From Aquatica leii (taxonomy: Eukaryota; Arthropoda; Insecta; Coleoptera; Lampyridae): a DNA stretch of 64,000 nucleotides. The translations under genes and the position numbers were made by a program. Positions 10,809 to 21,442 of this stretch are shown one piece after another. Numbering within the stretch: position 1 is the first letter of the stretch; each line of letters starts with the position of its first letter. Where the stretch lies: contig CM069432.1 in the NCBI GenBank assembly GCA_035610365.1, positions 230,786,532-230,850,531 of the forward strand, read 5' to 3'. Under the pieces are notes generated by a model that was given only the letters and a program-made list of their open reading frames with translations, had not been told where the DNA came from and searched no databases.

Positions 10809-13511
10809 CCCACATAACCAAAGTTAACCTTACTTGTTCAAAAAGTGATCATACTTTAACCTAAAAAGTTGTGAAAGAGACATTCTAAAAAGTTAATTTT
10901 ATGTTACTGCTAAAAATTAATTTTTTAGTAGAATGTTTTTGTGTAGAATAAGACTGAATCCCGGAAAAAAGTCCCCGGATGCAAAATCACTCTGAACCAA
11001 ATTTACTTTTCTATCTTCTAATGGTTAGCCTCTTACTATTATTACGACTTACAAGGGGACACCGAGAAATGAGTTTCACCAATTGGGTTTCTGATTTTTT
11101 AATGATTTTTAAAGCAAAAAAAGTACCTGTATCTTGGCTTTTTGTGCATTACCGCTTCGTTTTTAAATTAAGAATTTTTAAGAATTAAATAAAAGTCGTC
11201 AGTAGGTACTTAGTCGCTCCGTGTGCTCCAATTACAACTAATTCAGGTGGTCCAGTGGTAATCGCAACTGGTTTATAACTGCGGGATCCGTGTTCTGATG
11301 TTCCCCGTGTATGTTTTTAAATAGGTAAATACTTATTTAAAAAATATTTAAATGCACTACAGAAGGGACCTGCAGTCATTGTTTCGTTTAATTATTTTAA
11401 CACTTTGTTGTAATTTTCAAATAACGTATTTGCATTGCTTTGAATTGATTATTGTAAGTTTAGTTACTGCTTACATTTATAATAAAAATCGAATAATCTA
11501 ACAATGAAATCTTTAGAAGTTAATTTTATTTTGTGTTCCAACATTACCCTCCGCACAAGTTCTCTGGAACGTACCATTTTAATGCGACTATCGTCATAAA
11601 CATCGTTCTTTCTTGTTTGTACCCAAATTTGTACCTAATTTTATTTAATTTCAACCTTACTGGCACATGAAAATTAACTTTTTTTAACAAACTTTGTTCC
11701 AAATTGTATTAATTATAGTTCACATTATTGCACTAAATCGATAAAAAATCTAGTTATTCTTCAAATGTAGGTTAAAGAAAAATTATTAATGAACGCGATA
11801 ACATCTTAATGTTGATTGTGAAAACTTTTATTTGTTGTTTTCGTTTTATCCGTTACTGTACATGATTAATTTAAGGACTTAACTTAAAAAAGCGGTAAAT
11901 ATCAACCGACTATGTGTCAACCGGGCAACAAACAAAAGCTTTTGTGGATATTTTAATTCCTTCAATGTGTCGGTTTTTTCTTAGATAATGCAATTTTAAC
12001 GGAAATTTTATTCTACGAATCTCATTCTGTCGATACTGACAAAAAAATTTTTAAAAGAAATCGTTATTACTTTGAGCAAAGCTTAATATTCATTTCTGTT
12101 TTAACAAACTCGTTACACATTTATAATAGAAACTCGGCTTCTCGATAACAAATAAGGAAAATGTATTTTTCCAAAAAGACATACCGAACAAGTTTGGTAT
12201 TTAACTTCTTTAATATTGTGACTAATAAAGGAGCTATATGCGCATCAATTTCAAAACGTGATACAAGGAAATTTTACCGTTTCTTATTAAAGGATAGTTT
12301 ATTTGCGATAAACGGTGCAAAAGTATTATTAATGTCGAAAGTGACAAAACAATAATACTCTGTCATTGATCCAGTGCTTCAAATAAATTTTCTGTAATTA
12401 ATTCAACATTCAAAAAAATTATATTCCGTAAAACAATTGTAATTTTTAATTTTCATGTCGCGGTTAACAATGCGGATTTGACATTTGTACTGTTGTACTT
12501 AATTTCTTGTTTAATCCTTTAACGCACATTTTTTAAAAAAGCTTACAAAAAATCTTTTTTTTTAATTTAAGATAATACATTTTGGAACTTTATTTTCGCC
12601 AAAAGTAATAACAAAAGACAAAATAACTATCTATACACACTTTATCTTTACAGTTTTATAATTATTACATACTAGACCACAAAAAATTTCTTTCACTACA
12701 AAATCAATAATAATTATGCAAAATAATAAAAGAAAAAAACGTTTCTTTGTTTTACAACTGCACGAAAAGTAATATTATTCTAAAATGTATGTATAATAAA
12801 GAAATGTTTTAAATGCAATTGCTTATATAAAAACTTAAGTTATAAGTGTCATCAGTCATATAACTCTCAATAACCGGGTGTCATAAACCCAGATAAAATA
12901 AACATAATAGAAATATTCGCCTTCATTGGACCCGTTTTTATAAATTCGTCTAAGGACATGTACATTTGGAAAACGTTATATTTGATTCTTAAAAAAAAAA
13001 CAGATTTTATAGCTTATAAGGCAGATGTAAATAATAAATATCAATAAAACTAATTTTTTCTTATGTTTTATATGATTATTTTCAATTCTCGAATATATTC
13101 GCGTGCAACAATTAGAAACATAAAATGCGACACGGCTCGATTTAATTCGGGCGTGCACATTTTGGCTCTTTTAGCGTAATCGAGTTAACTCGAGCATGCA
13201 TGTTAAGGGGTTAATTCAAACTTAACAAAAATAGTTTTCAGAAGTTATTGAATTTAAATTAAACAAACTAACCTTTTGTAAAATTTAAAATTATGTTGTT
13301 GGAGTGGGAGAAAATGGTATAGGAATTTAAATAACCATTGGGTTGTTTTAAGACTAGCTTAAAATTGAACGTAGTTTTTTTTGTTGATGTGCTTGTTGTA
13401 CAAGTCGAGTGTAAACTTTGTGTAATTGTGTTATAGTTAAAGTTCCAGTTACAAAGGTAAGACATTTTTATACATATTTTTAACCGACACAAGCGAACAC
13501 ATAGTTCATAA
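10809..13511. other. 5' part of the CACTA-like element; no gene recognised
   Basis: About 2.7 kb upstream of the transposase. It contains a tRNA-like stretch at 11233-11306 and scattered 'GTTAACTTT'-like motifs near the end. Small open frames, including 12161-12355, show no recognisable protein feature. Confidence 0.45.
11233..11306 (+). repeat. tRNA-like sequence, possible SINE head
   Basis: TGGTCCAGTGG at 11248-11258 fits the pol III A-box consensus TRGYNNARNGG. About 35 bases further on, TGTTCTGATGTTCC resembles a damaged B-box. The intervening 'TAATCGCAACTGGTTTATAA' is reminiscent of the D-arm to anticodon part of tRNA-derived SINE heads. A clean cloverleaf could not be drawn, so a functional tRNA is unlikely. 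Confidence 0.4.
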
Positions 13512-13517
13512 TTGCAG
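13457..13517 (+). other. Possible 5' UTR intron of the tnp2-like transposase
   Basis: A donor-like AAAG|GTAAGA near 13455 and an acceptor-like AATTGCAG just before the ATG at 13518 bracket about 62 bases. The ATG sits directly after the acceptor, a common arrangement in insect transposon genes. Prediction only. Confidence 0.4.
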
Positions 13518-15425
13518 ATGTATCGTCAGTATACAAAAAGACATAAAAACAGACTTGTGCGTCAACGAAAATTAGAAATTTTAGGTGTACTACATCTAAA
13601 CAGTTCAAACAATTCCTCACTTAGTTTAGTTAAGAAAACTCATAATTCACACCACATTTATAGCGATATAAGTACGCATTCTAGTTATTCACAAGAACAA
13701 AACTTTACATTTAACGATGAGGAAAATGTTATAGGGTCCGATTTAAAAAAGGATTTAGTATCTTGGTCCCTAGAATACCAAATCAAGCACAACGCTTTGT
13801 CAAAATTATTAAAAATCCTAAATTTTCACAAATGTACTGAGTCGCCGCTTCCCGAAGACGCTCGATCTTTTCTAAATACTCCCAGAACTGTTTTATTGAA
13901 AACTGTTGCTCCTGGAAGTTACGTTCATTTTGGGATAAGCAACTCTGTTTCTAAAATACTCGGGTCTAGATCTTCTATTCCTGCTACAATATTTTTAAAT
14001 GTAAATTTTGACGGTTTAACTTTATCCAAAAGTACCAATTCCAAATTATAGCCAATTTTAATTAATATGCATAACGTAGATAATTCTTATTTTATAGCCG
14101 CCTTCTATCATGGTTGCAGTAAACCGTTGTCAGTTAACCAATATTTAGAAGATTTTGTACAAGAAATGAAAACGCTTTTCAAAAATGGTATTTTAATAAA
14201 AAATAATGCTTACGACATAAAAATTCGTTCTTTCATTTGTGATGCTCCCGCGAGGGCATACATAACATGCACAAAAGGACATAACGCTTATTTTGGTTGC
14301 GGTAAATGTTGCCAGGAAGGAGTTTATCGTGAGAATAGAGTAATTTTCCCTGAAACAAATTCAAAATTGCGTACAGACACAGATTTTTTAAATCAAGTAC
14401 AGGAGGATCATCATAGAAGTACATCCAATTTAACAGAACTTGGGGTGGGCATGGTGTCTCATTTTCCCCTTGATTATATGCACCTTGTTTGCTTAGGCGT
14501 GATGAAAAAATTATTCAAATTATGGTTGAAAGGTAGCTTAAAATTTCGTTGGCAAATGAAAAAAGTCGAAGTAGTGTCAAAACGACTTTTGTAGAAAACC
14601 TAGATCCCTTCTTGAAGTAGATTATAGATGGAAAGCGAGTGAGTTCAGGCAATTTTTACTGTATTCTGGGCCAATAGTGCTGCAAGATGTTTTACCGGAT
14701 GCATAATACAACCATTTCATTTGTTTACATTCTGCATTAACAATATTGGCTTCAGAAACCTTAACAAAAAAATTTGCAAATTACGTTATTCATTATAAAT
14801 TTACTTTGTAGAAAAGTTTAGTATATTATATGGGAAAAAAGAAATTTCTTATAATATTCATAATTTGATTCATTTAACAAACGGTGTTAACCATTTTGGT
14901 ATAGTGTACTCATTTTCTGCGTTTTCGTTTGAAAATTATATGTAGCGTATCAAAAAGCTCATTAGGAAATCTGAAAAACCTTTACAGCAAATTTTGAATA
15001 GAATCTACCAATTAGATTATAAAAAAAACATTATACCTACAGAATCTTATCCCAAAATGATGTATTCTGTTGCAGTAAAACATAGTGCTCCAAATCTATA
15101 CAATGTTCATAAAAAAATTGTTTTTAAAAATTTCTGTATTATAACAAATTCTTTAGCTGATAGATACGTGCGTTTAAAGAATGGATTATTTGTTTTTGTA
15201 GAATGCATTGGTTACTGTAGCAATGAAAAAGTGATTGCAGGAAAAGTATTTAAAAAAACAGAAAACTTTTATAACATTCCACTTAAATCATTATTTTTGG
15301 GAATATCTTTATTAGATCAATTAACTGATGACAACAATGTTTGGCCTGTATTGGATATTTCTGGAAAAGTGTTTACAGTACCTATATCTCCTGATAAATA
15401 CATAGCGTTCCATTTGTTACATTAA
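13518..15425 (+). pseudogene. tnp2 / CACTA-like transposase, broken
   Basis: Three open frames (13518-14051, 14067-14594, 14994-15425) read as one protein of about 630 residues. Recognisable blocks in order: 'LNVNFDGLTLSKS' (candidate first Asp), a stop (TAG at 14049-14051) where the family has Trp in 'WPIL', 'AAFYHGCSKP', 'ICDAPARAY', a C-x2-C zinc-like motif with 'GHNAYFGCGKC', 'PLDYMHLVCLGVMK' (candidate acid), and after a break at about 14594 '[11 protein letters not shown]'. These match the animal tnp2-type transposase relatives of plant CACTA transposases. The mid region 14600-14990 has several stops. The gene is dead; a DUF4806 gene follows 210 bases downstream in the same direction. 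Confidence 0.75.
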
Positions 15426-16034
15426 TTTTTTCTTTATATTTTCCATTATATACTTTAAGATTTTTAAAATTAATCTGTTTTTATGCCAGTTTCTCATGTC
15501 TGTTATTTTTTCAAATTCATTCAATCATAAATTCTTAAAAGGTAATTTTTATTATTATTATGCTTTGACAGATTCTAATAATTTTCCAAGCATATTTTTG
15601 CAATAAACGAACCCTAATTGATGCTTGATTTCAGATGAGTCGCTTTGTGGTTGTAACCTTTATCGCATCAAACTAAGTCTCGGTTCTACCAGAAAACTGG
15701 CTCGTTTTGAAAAACCGATGTTACTGGCCAAAAAGCACTGCCGTAACGGCATTAGTAAAACAAGCCGTCCTCCCGAAAGACAACTGGATGACTTTAAAAA
15801 GTAAAATATTCACAAAGAAAAATGGACAAATTCGATATTATGGTATAAAACTTCCTATAATTTTATAAAAAATAAATATATTCCTCTTTTCACCAGATAA
15901 CTATTACGCAGCCGAAGAAAAGGTTGATGTGGCATTACAGACCTCCGACCTTAGCAGCCAAAGCAGTTTGGAGGAAGAATTAATCAATTCTTCAGCTGTT
16001 ACTTCTAGCCCTCCGGAGGTTATGGATTTCATAA

Positions 16035-16038
16035 TTAA
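16035..16038. other. TTAA target-site duplication (left)
   Basis: TTAA immediately left of the piggyBac TIR; partner at 18834-18837. Confidence 0.95.
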
Positions 16039-16081
16039 CCTTCTACCGCCTAAGATGTTTTACATCGCAATGAGCCCAACT

Positions 16082-16100
16082 GGGGTAATCTGAATACCCC
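16082..16100. repeat. 19-nt palindrome in left piggyBac subterminal region
   Basis: GGGGTAAT-CTG-AATACCCC, about 45 bases inside the left end. Same pattern occurs at 18630-18648 and 18799-18817. Candidate transposase binding site; no direct proof. Confidence 0.65.
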
Positions 16101-16199
16101 AAGTGTTTAAGCCTCTAAACGATGAAAACTGAAACTTCTTCGAAATGAAATAATAACAAATAAGTATGTTAAGTTATAGGTTTAATAGTTTTCATAAAT

Positions 16200-17968
16200 T
16201 TATATACAATCAGTACATGTACAGATAATTTTGTCGGTACGATGGATTTTACATAAAGGTTTTTTACACTTAATACATGCAAATCTTGTTTTCCTGTCAT
16301 CAGATCTGGGACAGAAAGCACATCTTTGACCAGTTTGAAGCTTGCTGTCAAGATGACTTTCTTTTTCTTGGTTCAGCACTGTTACAGCTATTCCACATTT
16401 TGCTATTGACTCCAAAACATGTCGATGTAAACCTCTTGAGTTTAAGGCTCTCTGTTCCATATTAGGTTTGGCAAGTTGTAGAGACAGTTCCTCGAGAAAA
16501 TTGTAGCGTCTAGATTTATCACTTTTTTGCCAGTCTGGGTGGTTGTAGATCCATACAATGTAAGCATTTAGTGCTGCTATGTCCACCATTTCCATAAAAA
16601 CTCTCAAAGGCCATCTATTGCATTTACGAACACAAGTGTATTCTCTGGTCATCTTGTCACCTGTATCTACCCCGCCTTTCGTCTTGTTGTAATGGAGAAT
16701 AATTTCTGGCTTGTGCATATCTTTATCGTGGATTTCTTTGTCGTGATGTTGCGTTGAAAAAGTATTACAGCTTTTTTAGGTTTTGGAACGTAAGACACAA
16801 TAGTATGATTTGCAGTAAACCCAAATAAACTAGAATATTCTTCTCTATGTTTGTTTGCTAAGAATTCTTTAGGTATGTCTGATTTATTTGATCTCAAAGT
16901 TCCAACCAGGGTTAATTTTCTTTCAAGAAGAGAATTGGCCAATCCAACGGAAGTAAAAAAATTATCAGTAGTTACCCCACGTCCAGAGTCATAATACGGT
17001 TTTGTTAAATCTAAGACTACTCTAGCACCTTGATTGATTTCCCGCACACCGTTTATTTTACCAGCATACACTTGCAAATTTAGAATGTATGCAGTTTTTG
17101 AGTCTGCACAAATCCAGATCTTAATGCCATAACGGCCTGGCTTAGATTTTATATAAACTTTAAATGGGCATCTTCCCCTAAACACGGCCAATCTCTCGTC
17201 GATGGTAATATTTTCGTATGGTTGGAAATTAGAAACACATTTAGCTGAAAACTGTTCAAACACAAAACGAATAGCTTCTAATTTATTTTTTGAAGTCGCC
17301 ATTCTTTCTTCTCTGGTCGATTTGTTGTCAAATCTCATGAACCGCATAATACTTTTGAATCTCTCACGAGACATTGCGGCATTGAAAAATGGTAAATGAA
17401 AAGCAGATTCAGTTCTCCAAAGTTTGCGTAAATTAGTTTTATGTCCATGTAATTTTCCTGCTGCTATTAAAATTCCAACAGCAGCTAACAATTCTGAACG
17501 GGTAAGGGCTTTCCACTCCTTGCTTGAGTTTTCGTGGGTTTGATTGTATATACCGTATACCCTTTGGGCCTCCCTGTTAGTTTCGCCGCAAATAGTATCA
17601 AGGATTTCTGGAGTTATAAAGATCAAAAACGCTTCTAAAACACTTTCAATATTGGAGCTTGATACAGTCAGGCCTGGTTTAGCATTTACTATGTTAGTAC
17701 ATCGTCTTCTTGAAGGTTTTGGTGGATTTGCAAACCATTCCATATTAGACTTAGCCGTGAATACCACATTAGACACATCTTCGTTATCTGATTCTGTACC
17801 AGCCAAGTCAACATCAGAGTGATCTGACAGTTCTTCCACATTATCTTCCTCATAATCGCTTTCTATTATATCAGTGTCACTGTCATCGTCAATGGCGTCT
17901 TCATCGTCAACGTAACTTTCATTTGCTAGTCTTTCTAATTCTTCATAAGAAAGAGGGCGAGAGCACAT
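16200..17968 (-). pseudogene. piggyBac transposase, one frameshift
   Basis: The first frame (17968-16667) holds an acidic N-terminus (many Asp/Glu in residues 9-65), then the DDE_Tnp_1_7 core. Catalytic sites are visible: 'ITIDERLAVFRGR' (first Asp), 'GVTTDNFFTS' (second Asp). After a one-base shift at about 16755 in a run of T (coding strand), the second frame continues with 'NKTKGGVDTGD' (third Asp block) and a Cys-rich C-terminus C-x2-C...C-x2-C...C-x2-H...C-x-C-x2-C, the zinc-binding domain that binds DNA ends in piggyBac. Total length near 585 residues is normal for the family. All three acids are kept, so the frameshift seems to be the main defect. Acts in the nucleus by cut-and-paste at TTAA. 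Confidence 0.9.
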
Positions 17969-18629
17969 TGCGTTTTAGATTTAGCTAAATATGAAAAATT
18001 GACAATATCACTGTGTATAAGCATACAATGTTACTTACAAAATTTAAAATTATGACACACGCTATAACAATCTTACAGAAATAAATATTGAAACGTTATT
18101 GAACGACAAACCAAGAACAACGCACTCGAACCTCACAGTTTCACGTACTGGTCCCGTCACGTCTGAAGGCGAGCAGCCGGCGCATCGCGAAGGTGTTACG
18201 ACAGAACACGATGTAGTTGAAAAGCTACTTCAGTGGCGTCGTTAAACTTAGAGTGACAATAGCTTTTAAGTGGTATGATTACAGACAATTGTAACTACGA
18301 CTTTAATGTCTATGTGAATAAATAATTGCAAGTAAAACAAAAAAAACCTTTTTGTTTAATTGGCGAGTAGTTCATCCACAGCCTAGAAACAAGTACGAAT
18401 TCACAAAACGCCACTGTAAGCGCAGGAACCGCGTAAGAAAGACTAGTGCGCATCGAACAGAAATTGGCGCGCTCGCCTACTGTCGTGACGGAAGCTGTAT
18501 TTGTTATAAATAAATAAAAATTATGTATTGTGTTGTATTTATACTAAAGTACAAACAAAAAGAATTGTCATAAAAGACTAAACAATAGCAAAAGTAATTA
18601 CACCAGACAACACCCGTAGAGGCCTAAGC
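17969..18629. other. piggyBac 5' region upstream of transposase
   Basis: About 660 bases between the transposase ATG and the inner palindrome. More GC-rich than the surroundings around 18110-18240 and 18410-18480, which could reflect promoter and end-binding sequence. No specific promoter motif is claimed. Confidence 0.4.
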
Positions 18630-18648
18630 GGGGTAATCCGATTACCCC
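18630..18648. repeat. 19-nt palindrome in right piggyBac subterminal region (inner)
   Basis: GGGGTAAT-CCG-ATTACCCC, perfect arms of eight, preceded by CCTAAGC, which echoes the inner TIR sequence CCTAAG. Confidence 0.7.
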
Positions 18649-18798
18649 AAGAGATAATTACAAGATTTAATAAAAATGCAATAGCTTTTTAAACACTCTA
18701 ATACTTATAATTGTTCGTCAATGTGTAGGTGAAGATTACCTAAAAACTGAAATACATTCAATAAAGATTAAGATAGATATGAAGAAAAATGTTATCAC

Positions 18799-18817
18799 GG
18801 GGTAATGAAATTACCCC
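18799..18817. repeat. 19-nt palindrome in right piggyBac subterminal region (outer)
   Basis: GGGGTAAT-GAA-ATTACCCC, perfect arms of eight, directly next to the CTTAGGCGG part of the TIR. Confidence 0.7.
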
Positions 18818-18833
18818 CTTAGGCGGTTGAAGG

Positions 18834-18837
18834 TTAA
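18834..18837. other. TTAA target-site duplication (right)
   Basis: TTAA immediately right of the piggyBac TIR; partner at 16035-16038. Confidence 0.95.
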
Positions 18838-19506
18838 TATGGAAAATGAAGTGGAAGGCACTTTAGAGGGTAATAGTTTTGGTTATGGATTTCTAGTTAT
18901 TAAAAAATATAATATCATGTTTTAGATGGACTAAATGCAACTTTAAGTCCAATGCTACAGTTGCCGCCAGATTTAACACAAACCACCCACAAGACTGAAT
19001 TGCAGCAGGGTATGCAGTTATTTAAGTTCTTCCAGTGTTAAATAGACTCGTTGACATTGTCACCATAGTAGAAGCAGACAATAAAACATTGCAGGCATTT
19101 ATAATTGATCAGAACATGGTTGGGTTTGAAAGAACCCAACTTCATCCTGATCTTCCACAATTACCTGCAAAAACGTTGAATTTCTTCTTCTAGAAGAATA
19201 CTCTAAGATTCCACAGAAGGCAAATGCATTAGTAGGTTACTTGTGTCCCATGTAATATAAGGTTGCATTTTAATTATTTAATCATTTTTGCAGGTAAAGT
19301 ATCTGTCTGGAATAGGAGGCCTTCACGTCGGAAACGCTACCAGACGGGTATGGGCAGCTTTAGTGACCGACCAAGTTAGCAATCAACTATCCTGGAATGG
19401 AGCTAACAATAAATATAAGCTGCAAGGCTTAAATGTAAACAGAATTGTTATTGGTAAGGCAACATAATAATACTTTTTAAGTAACCATTTTATAAATTGT
19501 AATAGA

Positions 19507-20481
19507 GTTCCCAGCTAATTACCAAAATTAAATTTCCGGATTATTCTAGGTTTGCTGTAACTACTGATATAATTTTTCAAAAAGCATTGAAATATGTTTT
19601 TGCAGAATCTCAATTTACCATCAAATAAAATTAAAATAAAAATATTTAAAAAATATGAGCAAAAATGTAAATAAACATTTGAACTAATTAAAATTTCCAG
19701 CAAAAAATATTCAATTATATTATTTATTTAATACAGATGGTTTTTTTTGGGGTTTTTGAACATTAAAAATAGCAATACCATTTTTTGAAATATTAATAAT
19801 GAACCCTGAAAAATAAAGGTGCCGAAAGTAGTCACACAAACAATAAAAAATAATATTGTTCTCTTTTTTACTGGTGACTTACTTTTTCATTATTCTAGTG
19901 ACTTTATTACAGTGAGACTTTTTGTCAGTGACTTTTATACGATCGCTGTTAAAAGAATGCGTACAAAATAGGCAATTCTTGACATTTTTGAAATCTTTAT
20001 GGTTCGATAAAGGTCGTGTTTTAAATATTTTAAACTCTATTTAAACCCTAATTTAGCAAATTTTGCTGTATACAGTAACAACTTTTTAAAGATCGTACCA
20101 CTGCTTTACGAGAAAATGTAAACAAAAATTTGTTTCTAAAATAAACATGAATTTAAAAGATTCTTTAAATTTGACCAATAAATTAATAATAGTTAACTGA
20201 ACAATTATAAAATCTTTGATTTCTATGGATACACCTCCACTATTTACGACAAGAAATGTTTTTATACACAAAAATCATTAATAAAATATCTACACTTTTT
20301 TATTATCATAAGCAAACAATTTAATAGATAACTGAAGTAAAAGTAATTTTAACTTACGCTTTTGTATTAGATTTAGACCATCAAACAACATTTAATACAA
20401 ATTTAGTTTTAATTTTTATGGGCATTTTTTCCCGACCACAGATTATCCAGATTTTTTACGATTTTCTAGATCGCTGGGAAC
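19507..20481. mobile_element. Possible insertion inside DUF4806 intron (GTTCCCAGC ends)
   Basis: The last DUF4806 intron (19454-20545) contains GTTCCCAGC at 19507-19515 and its inverse GCTGGGAAC at 20473-20481. The right end continues CCCTG, so read inward it begins CAGGGTTCCCAGC, a hAT-like start; the left end reads TAGAGTTCCCAGC. The flanks do not give a convincing 8-bp duplication. The interior is AT-rich with no recognisable gene. Confidence 0.35.
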
Positions 20482-20939
20482 CCTGTGAAAAATCAAATCA
20501 AATAGAAATATCAATGGTTAGTTAAGTATGTTTTTCTAATTTCAGCTTCCGTGAAAAAAATAATTTCTACAGCCACGGAAATGGACGTTTTAGTGGCGAC
20601 AAAGGTGTGGATAAGAAAATCAGGAGAAAGAGTGCGTAAGGGTTAAAGGCGATGACTTTTATTTAAATATTCTATTATATTAGTTATTATTTGTAAATAA
20701 GTAATAAATATATGTGTATATATCGTATTGTATAAAATCTGTTGGTTTTCAAGAATTGAACCTTTACCTTAATGTGTATTATTTTTTAATGTTAACTATA
20801 AGATATCTGTTAAATTCATCGATTATACATACAAACAAATAATTACTCTATAAGGATATTGTTAAGTAAACTAATTTTCATATTATGGTGTACCATTAAG
20901 CAGTCATTAATCGTTGAGCAATGTCAATAATACATCTTT

Positions 20940-21310
20940 TTCAGTTAACTTGAGATTACTCTTAACAGGTTGATCGTAGAACAAAATTAAAAATTGTATA
21001 TTTTTAACAGTTTTCAAATTTAACAGTAAACTACCTATTTAGATTAATTTTAAGTTATCCTTACAGGTTGAACTTTGAGCAAACAAAAATTGGTATCTTT
21101 TGGGCACTTTTAAATACCAACAAATAAACAATCACATTCGATTAACTTTAGATTACCCTAAAAAGGAGAACATTAAGCAAACCAAAAATGGTATCTTTTT
21201 AGTAGTTTTAAAACTCAACTACGCACCAGCCATTTTGATTAACCTTAGGTTAGCCCAACAGGTTGACCAACAAATAGGTAAAAAAAGTATTTTTTGAGTA
21301 GCTATAAAAG
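20940..21310 (+). repeat. Four imperfect tandem units of about 98 bp near right end of CACTA-like element
   Basis: The motif GATTAACTTTAGATTACCCT and variants recur at about 20944, 21043, 21141 and 21237, each followed by an 'ACAGGTTGA' variant, a run of A, and a 'GGTATCTTTT' variant. Spacing is 96-99 bases. Subterminal repeats are typical of CACTA-type ends, where transposase subunits bind. Confidence 0.7.
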
Positions 21311-21442
21311 TGAACAATCAGCTGAGGGATTAAGTGGGACATAGTTCACTATTAGGTGTACTTTTGAATACTCTATGATCACTTTTGCCAATCCAAAGCG
21401 GTTACCTTTATTACAACTTTTGGTTACTTTTAGCTGTGTGGG

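Larger units (their letters stand above)
16039..18833 (-). mobile_element. piggyBac element, 2795 bp, TTAA target
   Basis: TTAA at 16035-16038 and 18834-18837 flanks the element. Ends are CCTTCTACCGCCTAAG and, inverted, CCTTCAACCGCCTAAG: 16 bp with one mismatch. The - strand transposase fills 16200-17968. Three 19-nt palindromes of the form GGGGTAATNNNATTACCCC lie near the ends. The element sits in exon 2 of the DUF4806 gene. It is younger than its host element by position, and its ORF has a single frameshift, so it is a fairly recent but non-autonomous copy. Confidence 0.95.
15635..20645 (+). pseudogene. DUF4806 protein gene, multi-exon, split by piggyBac
   Basis: Exons read by eye: 15635-15842, 15897-16038 continuing at 18838-18869 after the piggyBac, 18926 onward, decayed sequence about 19030-19255, 19294-19453 and 20546-20645. 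Exon 1 starts MSRFVVVTFIASN, has one stop (TAA), then 'VSVLPENWLVL' and 'CYWPKS'. The 19294 exon carries the DUF4806 domain ('GIGGLHVG', 'AALVTDQVSNQLSWNGA', 'LQGLNVNRIVI'). The last exon ends 'VWIRKSGERVRKG'. Donor/acceptor pairs fit phases: exon 1 G plus AT gives Asp; exon 2 G plus AT gives Asp again; the 19453 exon G plus CT gives Ala. Breaks include the exon 1 stop and a frameshift near 19190. Function of DUF4806 proteins is unknown; here it appears as a transposon companion gene. Confidence 0.7.
10809..21442 (+). mobile_element. Putative CACTA-like transposon (tnp2 transposase plus DUF4806 gene) carrying a nested piggyBac
   Basis: The left end CCCACATA (10809) and right end, read inward, CCCACACA (21442) are each followed by a T/A-A-A-G-T-AACC block. 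Both ends share the exact 13-mer AAAAGTGATCATA, at 10841-10853 and, inverted, at 21374-21386. AT flanks both ends. Subterminal tandem repeats precede the right end. Between the ends, two genes in + orientation encode a tnp2-type transposase and a DUF4806 protein. Subtracting the piggyBac and one TTAA leaves about 7.8 kb. The contents and paired ends agree, but the terminal repeat is short and imperfect, so the outer limits are an inference. Confidence 0.6.

Noticed and set aside
12161..12355. 64-residue frame in the CACTA-like 5' region
   Set aside because: No domain, lysine/phenylalanine-rich composition typical of AT-rich chance frames.
17202..17822. + strand frames opposite the piggyBac transposase
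   Set aside because: Shadows of the transposase on the other strand.
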